DNA of 64,000 nucleotides from Phaseolus vulgaris (lineage: Eukaryota; Streptophyta; Magnoliopsida; Fabales; Fabaceae), in the NCBI RefSeq assembly GCF_000499845.2, contig NC_023755.2:35600023-35664022 (forward strand), written 5' to 3'. Below the pieces are notes generated by a model. That model was not told the DNA's origin. It saw nothing but the letters and a program-made list of their open reading frames with translations, and made no database searches. Below are positions 10,299 through 20,639 of the stretch, in pieces. Both the position numbers and the translations under genes were made by a program. The first letter of the stretch is position 1; the number at the start of each line of letters is the position of its first letter.

Positions 10299-13000
10299 TC
10301 ACCCATAAGTTCTATGTATTCTAGCATGACCAGCCATTGGTGTGGCATGAAATTCCTCCAAAAGGACTTGTATAAGAGGGGATTTGCAAGGAATGTAAAT
10401 CTTGTCATGATAAAGGATAATTCCTTTAACAATTTTAAATCTTCGATGTTTCTCTGGGCAACCAAGCACTGTTTGGTACAACTGTTTGAGTTTTGGATCT
10501 GCACTATAAGTTTCTTGTATCTTTGATATCAAATCACATTGTGGCACAGTCAACCCCATCATTTGTGATAAACTCCCATCTATCTTGCTCAAGGCATCAT
10601 CTACCTTGTTAGCTGCTCTTGGTTTATACACAATTTCATAAGTGTATCCAAGCAACTTGGACAAATAATATTGTTGTTCATGCGTTTGCACTACTTGCAT
10701 CATCAATTCCCGAAGACTTCGTTGATCCGTATGAATGATGAATTTTCTGCCCAGAAGATAAGTACGCCATTTTTTGACAACTGCGGTGATTGCATGTAAC
10801 TCCCGGACATACGTAGAAGCTGAAAGAAGCTTTGGGCATAATTTTTTACTGAAGTAACAAATTGGATGATTAATCTACATAAAAAATGCTCTCATCCCTT
10901 GCCCTAATGCATCTGTTTCAATTATGAATTCCTCTTGGAAGTTAGTGTTGTACCAAGTGTGTTCAAGCTTTGAAGAATCCAAACCCTTTGAAGGATGATG
11001 GAAGGCTGGATGTGCTTGTTGTTGCTGAGCTGTCTTTAGATAGGATCTGGGGTAGATTTTATGTGTTAAATCCACTCTTGATTGAATCCAAAGCTTAAGC
11101 ATTCTCAAACCTTTTAAAAGAAAAATGTTTTTCAAACTAAGTGAAAAATAACCTGTTGTTTTGTCGAAACAACCGATTCTTTTATACTTAGGTGTTTTTA
11201 GAAAGGTTGAAAACTGTTTTTGATGGTTGACTTGTTGTCAAACCAAAACAACCAATCGATTCAAGCATTCAACTGATTGTTTGTTTAGGGGGGACCATAA
11301 CAGAAAATTGTTTTGTGCTTTGACTGAGCATTAAATGATTACGCTCCAGTTTTAAATGCTTTGACCAGTCTTTAAATGCAATAAATAGTTTGTTCAGATT
11401 ATGTAACAAACAACAACTTAGATTTAATCAAAGAAAAACATATTTGAGTTTTTCACTGATTTTGCTTTTAAAGAGTTGAAGTTTGCTTTGAGATTGCTTG
11501 GATCAAAGAGAGAGCATAATATAGGATTTTCATCTTGTATTGATTTCAGGTCTTTTATGTAACAAGTGTAATCCTTTGTACCTTTGAAGAAACTCTGTGT
11601 GTGAAGCTGAGAAGTGTTGTGTGTTCTTGAGGTTGTCAAGATCAACATTCTTAGTGGTGTTGTGCTGAGCCAAAGGAAGTGTGTGTCTTGAGGGGATCAA
11701 GGTCACTTCTTTGGTGGTGTTGTAAGTAATCTAGGGTTGATTGCTTAGTGGATTCCCCAGTGGTTTCTGGGAAGATTGGATGTAGCTCTTGGTTAAGAGT
11801 GAACCAATATAAACCTGTGTGTTCAATCTCTCTATCCTTTGAACTCTTTAAATTCAGTTTTATATTTGTGAACTAGTATAAACAACCGATTGTTTCTGCG
11901 AAACAACCGATTGTTTTTCTGGTGTTGTACTTTTTGCTTTGTGTTTTTGGCAAACTGAATTCTGATTCAAGTTTTCTCAAAGTAATTTCATTCTAAACTT
12001 AAAAGTTTGTGAAAACCATCTTTAAACCATTCACCCCCCCTCTAGTTTAAAGTCATGCATTCTAACAGTTAGGCAGCATAAACACGGGAGTATTAGTCAT
12101 AACATCCTTTAGCTACTTAAATGATTGTTGTGCTTATTCAGACCAAGTAAATGAGTCTATCTTTAGCAGGTTGGTGAGAGGAGCAACTATAGAAGCATAA
12201 TGTTGAACAAACTTCCGATAGAACCCCGTCAACCCCAAAAATCCGCGCAATTGCTTAATGGTGGCAGGTGTCGGCCAAGCAATCATTGCACGAATTTTCT
12301 CAGGATCTGGGCCAACACTATCTTTGGATATTATATGGCCCAAGTACTCTATTGATTCTTGGGAAAACAAGCACTTATTCCTGGGAAAAATTGATTAGTC
12401 ACAAGGCACTGAATAACAATATCCAAATGAGATATATAGTCTTCTAATGACTTACTATACACTAGTATGTCATCAAAGAACACTATAACAAACTTACGCA
12501 AATAAGGTTGAAACAATATATTCATAGTTGACTTAAATGAAGTAGGTGTGTTACACAATCCAAAGGGCATCACTAAAATTTCATAATAACCTTCATGTGT
12601 GCGAAAAGCAGTTTTTGGAGTGTCACCTATGTTTAGCATTATCTGATGGTACACGGAGCGTAAATCCATTTTTGAAAACCAATGTGTGCCATGGAGTTCG
12701 TCAATCAACTCTTCAATTGATGGGATGGGAAACCGATCTTTTATAGTAATCGTTGAGAGCCCTATAATCAACACAAAACTGCCATGATCCATCTTTCTTT
12801 TGTACTAACAACACTGGAGATGAGAAGGCATTGTTACTTCATTGTATAATTCCTTCAGCCATCATTTCTTTGATCTGACACTCAATCTCATGTTTATGAA
12901 AATGTGGATATCTGTAGGGTCTAATGTGATGATCAGTCGCCCGAATAGGAGGAAGGCCCCGTGGTTCCTCAAATAATTGGGTGTATCTACTCAGTATTCC
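10299..13000 (-). pseudogene. Chromovirus reverse transcriptase and RNase H, interrupted by a solo LTR
   Basis: At 12349-12792 is the RT palm, with the catalytic FFDDILVYS (codons at about 12469-12480 for FFDD) and the LVMPFGLCNTPTSF motif. The stretch 12134-12370 continues with IEYLGHIIS and LRGFLGLTGFYRKF. RNase H begins beyond 12134, is broken by the solo LTR at 10946-12067, and resumes at EEFIIETDALGQG. The stretch 10299-10706 gives the end of RNase H (YKPRAANKVDDALSK) and the linker to integrase. Stop codons at several points confirm decay. Confidence 0.9.
10946..12067. mobile_element. Solo LTR nested in the chromovirus
   Basis: A 1122-bp insertion bounded by TGTTG...CTAACA, with perfect 5-bp target duplications GTTAG at 10941-10945 and 12068-12072. 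Read on the minus strand it starts TGTTAGAATGCATGAC and runs into a G-tract (CTAGAGGGGGGGTG). It contains several AACAACCGATTGTTT-like motifs (about 11170, 11250, 11880 and 11905). There is no polypurine tract, primer site or coding domain, so it is a solo LTR left by recombination. The host coding frame resumes on the far side. Confidence 0.9.
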
Positions 13001-14575
13001 CTCAATTTCCGGTCTCGGTGAAGGTTTGGGGAGCTCTTCTATGGCAGGAAGCAACTGTAACCTGAAATATTCTGCTATGCCATTGGTAGCGATCATCCTC
13101 TTGATTTGATGTATAGTGGCTTCTTAAGGTGTTGTTCGGTGTTGGCCCTTGAGTACAACTAATTTCCCTTCTTTTAATGAACTTCATTGTCAATTGTTCA
13201 TAGTCAGTCAACACCGGTCCCAACGTTGTCAACCATTGTACTCCCAATACGATCTCGGCCCCACTCACTGGCAACGTATACAGATCCACAGGAAATGTGT
13301 GAGGACCCAACTGTAGTGGCACCTGCTTGCAAACATATGAACATGATAGCTCTTCTCCATTACCCACCAAGACCTAAAAATTTTCAGTCAGGGCAACTTA
13401 AAGACCCAAGAATTTGGTTGTGCGATCTTGGATGAAGTTATGGGTGCTCCCACTGTCTATTAGTGTCGCAACTGGAGAACCGTTGACATGGCCCAAAACT
13501 TTAAGGGTCTACGAAATTACTTGGCCCATCAATGCATGTAAATTGATTTTATATGTAAATTGGTTCTACGAAATTACAGGTCAGTCGGCTTAGATTCATT
13601 AGGCGTTGGGTCTTTTATATGAAGGAGGTTGTTCAAATCAATCTTGTTCGTTTCGAGTTCATTGGGTTCCGCTATCAACAACATGAACTCCCGCTTGAAT
13701 TTGTGACCTGGTCGATAGCGTTCATCACAGTAATAACACAGGTTCTTTTCACGACAACTTTGGAGCTCCGATGGGGACAATCGTTTTATGGCAAGCAGAT
13801 TAGGGTCTGATTTGGTTTTTTTGAAAAGAAGGTATCGCTGTTTGTGTGTTGGGAGAAAGGGGATTCACGAACATCGGGGTTTTCGCAATGGAGAGAGAAG
13901 GACGAACGAAACGATTGGGCGTGGAAGCTTCTAAAAATTTCTCTTAGTTTTGCTAAGCTCATGACTTGCGATAGCGATATCGGTCGAAAAACCTACACCT
14001 TTCTTTGAATTTCCAGCTTAAGATCTCAAACGAAGCAATTGAGAAAGAAGGGAGGAGGTAGTCCCATGATACGATTTGCCAGCGATTCAAACTGATTCTG
14101 ATATTCCCGCACGATTGAGGTTTAGCATAGTTTGAAGAGGGCTCCTTTTGGGTCTTCATAATGTGATGGTGCGAAACGAACCTCTAAGGTATCTAGGAAA
14201 TTTTGCCAAGTTGAGATTAGGTTGTTGTCATACATCCACTGGAACCAAGCGAGAGCTGCTCCTTCCCAGGAAAAAGAAACCAATTGAAGCCTTTGGTCCT
14301 CTGGAGTGCGGTGGTAGTCAAAGAACTACTTGGTTTTGAAAATCCATGCTAATGGTTCAGACCCATCAAAACGGGGCATATCCAGTTTCAAGGACGTTCG
14401 AGTGAAAGAATGACGAATGAAATTGCTCGTTGCGGTTTCTCGGGCTCCAATCTGAAGTGTCATCTGAGTTTCCAAATTGGTCATGCGAATATTCATTGCT
14501 TCTTGGAAGGTTTTCTAGCTCTCTGATAATTGCGTAATAGAATCTATTTTTTCATCACTCTTTGACGCAACCATG
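13001..14575 (-). pseudogene. Chromovirus gag, zinc knuckle and protease, decayed
   Basis: From about 14572 a start (MVASKSDEKIDS) is soon followed by an in-frame stop. The gag core is visible between about 14150 and 14390 (LDMPRFDGSEPLAW, then a stop in the next motif). A zinc knuckle at about 13680-13740 reads CYYCDERYRPGHKF, where the last cysteine of CX2C...HX4C-type knuckles is replaced by phenylalanine. The protease active site DSG lies near 13449-13457 in LIDSGSTHNFI. Several frames are used, so the region is broken. Confidence 0.85.
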
Positions 14576-14587
14576 GCGTCTCTTGGT

Positions 14588-14614
14588 GTTTGTCTCTCAA
14601 TGAAAGCACCAAAT
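14588..14614 (-). other. Primer binding site region of the chromovirus
   Basis: On the minus strand, the bases just inside the 5' LTR read TTTGGTGCTTTCATTGAGAG. This is where the tRNA primer binding site should be. It is not the common initiator-tRNA-Met type (TGGTATCAGAGC). I cannot name the matching tRNA by eye. Confidence 0.6.
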
Positions 14615-14996
14615 TGCAATGCCTATTTTACAGGTTAGGCTTCCTCCAAAAGATAATGAAATACTGGATAATTCTCTCCTATCATTACTGTCAAAGTTTC
14701 CATACATATAACCAAAACAAAACAGCAACTACCACTCAGCAAAACAGAGAAAAAAAAAAGAGATATGCCTCAACAGAAAAACCAATCTATGGAATCCTAA
14801 CAACTTGGAAAAATACTACTCTACCCTTTGTTCCAATTCAGATTCTCAACCATTACTTTCTTTTGCCTTTCACGGTACAATCATAATCATCAAAATACTT
14901 AGACTTGGTGTTTTGTCTTTTGGGCCTGCTCTTTGTTATTGGGCTGCTCATTGATGTTTCATCATCATGATCTTTGCCTTCTCTTGGGCCATAACA
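14615..14996 (-). repeat. 5' LTR of the chromovirus
   Basis: 382 bp, pairing with 8708-9084. It lies between the element interior and the stop codon of the PMD gene, in the same transcriptional orientation as that gene. The PMD transcript therefore runs directly into this LTR. Confidence 0.92.
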
Positions 14997-15013
14997 TTTG
15001 ATCAGCTAAATTT

Positions 15014-16966
15014 TCAAGAGTGACCACATTTTTCTGTCTTTAATTTTTTAACCACTGTCTCCAGTCTTTTGATTCTCTCTTCAAGATCTTTTACATTCAA
15101 TCCAGACACACAATTATTATAGCTTTCCCCTTGAGTCGCAGATAGGCTTACTCTCTCACTAGACAGCCTTGCTTCTTTGCTTCCATTTGCATCTTCAATA
15201 TCTTCCTTCAAAATCAATGGTTCAACAGTATCTTTTCCAACCAGTTTTGCCGGTGGTGATATCCTTTTAGCATTTTCGTAATCTGCAGTAGAGGCTGAAG
15301 AACTTTGGTCGGACAAATTCTTACATCTTGTTGGAAATTCAGCATCAATATTTTCATTATCTTTGAAATCATCTTGAGCAAAATTTCCAGAAGGAACAGT
15401 TTTCAAGCATTTAAGAAGAAAACCAGAAGCATTATCACCAGATTTTCCAGAATACATAGTGGCACCAAGTTTGGGATGAAAACCGGGAGGAACATCAGCA
15501 TCATTACCATTTTTATGAAGTGACCTTGGACTTCTCTTTGACTTCACAATATGCTTCACAAAATCATGTTGATTCAGTAATACTGATTGCTTCCACCACT
15601 TTGCATAACGTGTGGTAACATCTCCCTCAAAAAGCCTAGCAGGAAAATACAACTTAGTGTCAGATATGGGCCTGCAGTAATTTTTCCAAGCAAACTCCTT
15701 ACTCCCATGAAATCTAGGCACACAACCTGGAACATCTTGATCCATTCCAAATTGCATAGCAACTCTATGTGGCATGTATTTCTTTACAGTAGAATCAAAT
15801 CCAACAAGCACAGAAACTCTCAAGCATGTAACAAAAGAGACTAGTTCTTTATCCAAATCCTTCCCTAATGGTACCAAAGTTTCATTTTCTGGATAAAACA
15901 CCTTGAACCTACCAGCATATTGAACATAAGGGCGCCATCGAAAATGATCCATAGCCGAGTCTAGTGCCAATCTCGCATTGTCAATTTTCAAGGGCTTAAC
16001 CTTGTGCCACCTATACAACCAAGGGTTTTCTGGGTTGATAAAGCTCGGCTGTGGTTGCAAATTCTTGAACCTCTCCCACACCCAAATTTGCACCAAGTAA
16101 AAGGGAGACTGAAGTGTTACCTCCAATTCCAAGTTATCACCAAGTAATAGTCTTTTTGCCAACCCAACTATTGTTTTCTTTAACAGAGTCAAATCCTGAT
16201 ATATGCAGGCCAAAACTGGTGGCCCCAAAGCAACGGGGTTCCCTCTAGCAAGATTAATGGCAATAGGGAAAGCAAGTTTACTAACGTAGCCTTTGGGAGA
16301 TAAACCAACCATTGATAACCAAGCTGCTAGGAATGCTTCATGCTCTATTTCACTCCCACTATTACCAAAACTATCAATCCATACTGATAAGTAAGCTTTA
16401 CCTTTATTCTTCTTCCAAGGTTCCTTTCTTGCAAGAATCAGTTTTTCCTCCACTTCTCTCATTTCCTGGCTCTGAAGTGTGGTGAAGATAGGATCTCCAA
16501 CAACAGGGTAACCCCCCAACACCATCACATCCTCCAAGGTGATTGTTGCCTCACCCCATGGAAACAAAATGGTATTTGTCTCAGGACACCACTTCTCAGC
16601 AACAGCAATGCACAAGTTCCGATCTTTCACTAGGGAACACTTTGTACTCATGATGGCTTCAAAGATGCCAACTTTCTTCCACACTGATTCATATCTGTCT
16701 CTAAGGGCATTCACCCATTCAGCCCATTTCCTGTTTAGGTGGCGCCACCAGCTGAAATGGATAACCAAAGACCACTTCTTTGGTTCAAAAACAGGTGGCA
16801 GTGGCATAGTCATAGAAGTTGAAAGGACCTTGGAAAATGGTCCTTCAAGGGACTTTGCAAGGGGTTTTGGAAAATAGGCAGATGTCAAAGCTGGTTTACT
16901 GTCACCAATTGGTGAAACCATGAAATCTTCCCTCACTTCCATGATGCTTGACAATGATTCATCCAT
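15014..16966 (-). CDS. Plant mobile domain (PMD) protein, intact single-exon gene
   Basis: A 650-aa protein on one exon. The start is the ATG at 16964-16966 (MDESLSS); an upstream in-frame TTG has no support. The PMD (aminotransferase-like, PF10536) hallmark lies at residues about 129-160: ETNTILFPWGEATITLEDVM, then LGGYPVVGDPI. Further domain parts follow to about residue 430 (EHEAFLAAWLSMVG, WLYRWHKVKP). The tail is Ser/Lys/Asp-rich and ends in a short predicted coiled coil (DLEERIKRLETVVKKLK, last about 30 residues). Known PMD proteins (MAIN, MAIL1) act in nuclei in meristem maintenance and transposon silencing; the same domain is also captured by transposons. The chromovirus 5' LTR begins 12 bp past the TGA. 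A truncated paralogue lies at 45082-45853. Confidence 0.88.
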   Translation of the reverse strand: MDESLSSIMEVREDFMVSPIGDSKPALTSAYFPKPLAKSLEGPFSKVLSTSMTMPLPPVFEPKKWSLVIHFSWWRHLNRKWAEWVNALRDRYESVWKKVGIFEAIMSTKCSLVKDRNLCIAVAEKWCPETNTILFPWGEATITLEDVMVLGGYPVVGDPIFTTLQSQEMREVEEKLILARKEPWKKNKGKAYLSVWIDSFGNSGSEIEHEAFLAAWLSMVGLSPKGYVSKLAFPIAINLARGNPVALGPPVLACIYQDLTLLKKTIVGLAKRLLLGDNLELEVTLQSPFYLVQIWVWERFKNLQPQPSFINPENPWLYRWHKVKPLKIDNARLALDSAMDHFRWRPYVQYAGRFKVFYPENETLVPLGKDLDKELVSFVTCLRVSVLVGFDSTVKKYMPHRVAMQFGMDQDVPGCVPRFHGSKEFAWKNYCRPISDTKLYFPARLFEGDVTTRYAKWWKQSVLLNQHDFVKHIVKSKRSPRSLHKNGNDADVPPGFHPKLGATMYSGKSGDNASGFLLKCLKTVPSGNFAQDDFKDNENIDAEFPTRCKNLSDQSSSASTADYENAKRISPPAKLVGKDTVEPLILKEDIEDANGSKEARLSSERVSLSATQGESYNNCVSGLNVKDLEERIKRLETVVKKLKTEKCGHS

Positions 16967-19290
16967 AATCAAAATTAAATTCAAAAACTATAGAGCTAAA
17001 TTGTTCAATGGAATGTGAAAATGCAACAAGTCCTGAAAACTGAACACATGACTTTGTTTAACAAGAAGAAAGTATAGTTGTTTAATATAGAGACTTTCAA
17101 CAACTTTTTATTTATTTACAGTAATTATATTTTAAAGGAAAATATTTTGTTGTGACTCAAAAAGTAACATTCATATAATTACATTATAATAATATAATAA
17201 TATTTTAAATTAAAAAATAAAAAATAAATTTATTAATTTATCTATTTATTAAGTGTATATTTATAATTGTTCATGTTCGTCTCAACATATCACCATCCTA
17301 TTTTAAATACACAATTTTAATTTTTTATTATTATTTCATTTGTATAGTTAATATATATTACTTGTTTTCTCAACAAAATTTCATCCTTTCACTACTTCTC
17401 TTTATTAATTTTTATTTGCACACTTTATATTTACCATTTCTTTCTTGTTTTAATGTTTTTAATTGTTTCTGTTTTTTTTTTAACTTTTGTATGCACATAT
17501 TTTTAATTTAAGCTGTTTTTAATAATTTGATCAATGGAAATTTTATTTTTAAACTTTTTATGTTTTTCTAAATTTTTATAGAATAATTTTTCATTTTATA
17601 TATTTTCTTAATAATTTGATTAATGATTTAAAAATAATCTTCTTTTACTTTTTTTTTTACTTTTTGTTATGCTTTTTAATTTTATATTAATATATTTTTC
17701 TTTTGAATTTTTAATAATTTGATTATCAAGATTATAAATGTAAATTTTAGTTATTAAAATATATGTGAATATTGTAAACAAAATGAAAATATTTTAATAT
17801 TTAAATTTTAATAAATTAATAAAATTGTTAAAAATATTTTGAAAAGAAAATGTTTATAAAAAATTTAAAAAAATTAGTAAAATAGAAATCATACTAGTAA
17901 AGTACATTAATATATTAATCAAAACTGTACCAATTTAATTAAACCAACTTGAACACACAAACATTTTTGTTGGAGAAGTATTCTTGTAGGTAATTAAGGT
18001 AAAGTTTGTCAAGATACTTCTAGGATAATAGTGGCAAATAGGCCATTTTAAATTATAGGTTAAATTAAAAGAAAGATACAAAAAGATCTTTCCAAATCAT
18101 GAAGATCAGTCTCACTTTAATAATAGATTTTTTCCGTTTTAGTGGTTGATATTATCGTTTCTATTTTTTCTTTTCTACCTCATAGGTTTGATCAGACTTT
18201 TTTTTTCTTGATTTTTTTTATTTGTTTGTTTTCAATCAAGAAGTAAAAGATGTTTCAAATTAAGTAGGTGTTTAATAATGACGTATATTTTTTTAAAAAA
18301 TTATCTTCAATTATATGTTTGTGATAAATTTTATTAGTGTTGAATTGAGATTAACATATAAATTGTGATTAATAGATATGGAGACATCTAACAATCCTCC
18401 TATCTAGACCAGTGCATGTGATCAACCCAATTTTTTATTACTTAAATTATTCCAACAATATATGGATGATTAATTTAAATAAAATATGAAAGGTATAAAT
18501 GATTTTGTTGTAAAATTTGTATACTTAATTTAATATTTAAAAATTTGAAATGTATAGTAGTGAAATTAAAAGAAAAATTTCTCAAATTTTAAAGATGATA
18601 TTTGATAAGTTTTATTTCCCTCTTATAAGAAAATTCTAAATAAAATTACTCTTACAATAAAAAAGAAAAAAATTCTGTCCAAAATAAAATAATAAAACTT
18701 TTGTGAAAACTAGTTAAAGAGATTTTTTGTCCGACAAACATCTAACCCACAACTTCCCAATATAAGGTATATCATATTTAGAAATTAATTCAAACTTTTT
18801 TGCTTTTATCTACAGTTTTATATTCTTAAAGATGTGTCCAAAAATTTAAAATAATGTTTAAATTATCTTTAACTGGAACACATATATGTAAACCAAACAT
18901 GAGATGTGCATTTATGGTTGATTCAAACATTAAAAAAAAAAAAAAATTGGTCAAAAAATAAAAACATTAAATGTGCATGTTCTGTTAAGCTTCCCAAGAG
19001 TGATGATGGTTCCTCAACTTAGTTTATAAGTATTTTAAAAACTTCAATAAATCAACTATTAACTTATGTAATTACTATATTAACATGTTTATAAGCACAA
19101 AATATTAAAATAGTTTACTTATAATGTGTTTAAAAAAGTCTATAAACTAGTTATTATTTTATTTGACTAGTTTATTAATATAAAATTATTTGATAAGGTA
19201 GCTTATTTTAATAGTTTCCAAGTTACAAACTATAACTTATTTCTTATTTAATTTTCTTTCATTGTTATTTTTATTTTACTTGTTATTTAT
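16967..19290. other. AT-rich intergenic DNA upstream of the PMD gene
   Basis: It contains the 5' flank of the PMD gene and about 2.2 kb of AT-rich sequence with T-runs. No domain-bearing frame, long inverted repeat or RNA gene was recognised. Confidence 0.5.
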
Positions 19291-19790
19291 CTCTATATTT
19301 TTTTCATCTTCTTCCCCACTCCCCAACCCCCTGGGGCAATTCGTCCACCAAGGAACCAAATTCTAGTGGGGTTTTCAAACTCAAAAAGCACAAAACGGAG
19401 ATTCGAATTTGGCTCCCCAGAACCAAATTCCGGCCACCAACCACATCGGATTCTTCCACTCTTCTCCACCACCCAGAAAAAAAAAAAAGCAAAACCACCC
19501 CCAAAAATTAGCCTCTTAGAATCGAATTTTGGAAGGGTTTTCGTCTTGGGCGTTTCAAAAACAAGATGAAAATAATGTTCCAATTTTCCGAATTCTCACT
19601 AACTACTGTAAATAGGGTTCAGATCTGCAGCAGCTGCTCTAAAAAACCATCAATGCTTATGCTCCTCCATTCTACTGCAATTCACCAGCTGGTTCCACAA
19701 AAAACAGACCCTGCTGGAATACACTGCTGCGTTTTGCAGCAACCACTAAAAATTGAAAGTTTTTTCTGCCCTGAAAAAAGGTGTTAATTC
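19291..19790. other. GC-richer island of unknown nature
   Basis: Between two AT-rich blocks this 500-bp stretch is clearly richer in C and G and open in several frames. No frame shows a known domain. It could be a fragment of a 5' exon or of a repeat family. A cluster of short frames overlapping on both strands here reflects composition and is not evidence of a gene. Confidence 0.35.
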
Positions 19791-20510
19791 CTTCCTTATA
19801 ATGGTTAATTTCTAACATGCCTATTGAAAAAAGTTATACCTATGAAATATGAAAAAAAAAGGAAGTTTTCTAAAGTTGAGTACTATTTTACTCTTGTACA
19901 CATGTACCCATCAAACTTTGCAGGTAAATATACCTATCAAAGCCCTATCTTCAAATAAACAAACATATTTACTTATTCCATTTATGAATATTTTTATACA
20001 CCCTTTGAGTCTTCTTGGTGAAGTGAAGCATTATACTTTACTCATTTGAGAAATATTGTGTAAATAACTTCTGTTAACAAAAAGTCTTCATCTCTTAAAT
20101 TCTGGACAAAATCAGAGCATCACTTCAATATAGCCTACTTTGAAGGAAAGGACTCATCACATGATCGATACCAAGCCTAATATTTGGTTAATGCCAAAAC
20201 AAAAATCAAAAGGCCATCAGTATCATCCTTTTGTTTTTCCTCAAACTTGTGTTTTAATATATGCATTGTGCTGCAAGAATATTTCTTCAACCCCAACTCA
20301 TTGGTTCCTTTCATGAGTTGTCAAATTATTGGGAAATAGAAAATTATGTATCATAAAGGCAAACTAGAAATTTTTATGAGGTGGAAAGTGGCAATGGTAT
20401 ATATAACAAAGTCAATATATAGTTTAATAAATAGTAAAATAAAATTTAAAAAAATAGTTTGAAAGTGAATAATATTCTCTAGAAAAAAATATATAATTCA
20501 CTAGAAAACA

Positions 20511-20547
20511 CACGTGAATTAGAAGTGGGGCTTTGGTGTTATAAAAG
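20511..20547 (+). promoter_or_regulatory. Core promoter of the ankyrin-PGG gene: G-box and TATA box
   Basis: A CACGTG G-box lies at 20511-20516 and TATAAAAG at 20540-20547, about 93 bp before the ATG at 20640. G-boxes bind bZIP and bHLH factors in plants. The spacing fits a TATA promoter with a short 5' UTR that includes a CTAGCTAGCTAG run at 20580-20592. This is a prediction from motif and position only. Confidence 0.55.
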
Positions 20548-20639
20548 AAGGTTTGAGTTCCTCCTATAGTATCTTACACCTAGCTAGCTAGCTCCCATTT
20601 CACATCATCCATAATCCTTCCTCATTACAACCTAGAAGA

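Larger units (their letters stand above)
8708..14996 (-). mobile_element. Ty3/gypsy chromovirus LTR retrotransposon
   Basis: A full-length but decayed element on the minus strand. It begins TG and ends CA on the plus strand and is flanked by a 5-bp target duplication TTTGA (8703-8707 and 14997-15001). LTRs are 8708-9084 and 14615-14996. The order on the minus strand is gag, zinc knuckle, protease, reverse transcriptase, RNase H, integrase and a C-terminal chromodomain-like tail, which defines a chromovirus. In-frame stops and frameshifts in gag and pol make it non-autonomous. A solo LTR of another family sits inside RNase H. The matching empty site at 45064-45068 confirms both borders. Confidence 0.94.
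5428..16020. repeat. Segmental duplication, copy 1 (carries two later insertions)
   Basis: This stretch matches 44022-45853 in the same orientation, in three blocks: 5428-6161 with 44022-44688, 8343-8707 with 44702-45068, and 14997-16020 with 45064-45853. The gaps correspond to a LINE and a Ty3 element present only here. The duplicated unit contains the 3' flank and C-terminal half of the PMD gene. A (TA)n run at about 6008-6028 is expanded in copy 2. Confidence 0.92.

Noticed and set aside
16539..16877. Plus-strand frame opposite the PMD gene
   Set aside because: It is a shadow of the coding strand; the minus-strand frame carries the conserved domain.
19293..19583. Minus-strand Phe/Gly-rich frame
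   Set aside because: It overlaps open frames on the other strand in a GC-richer island. No domain or splice context supports it.
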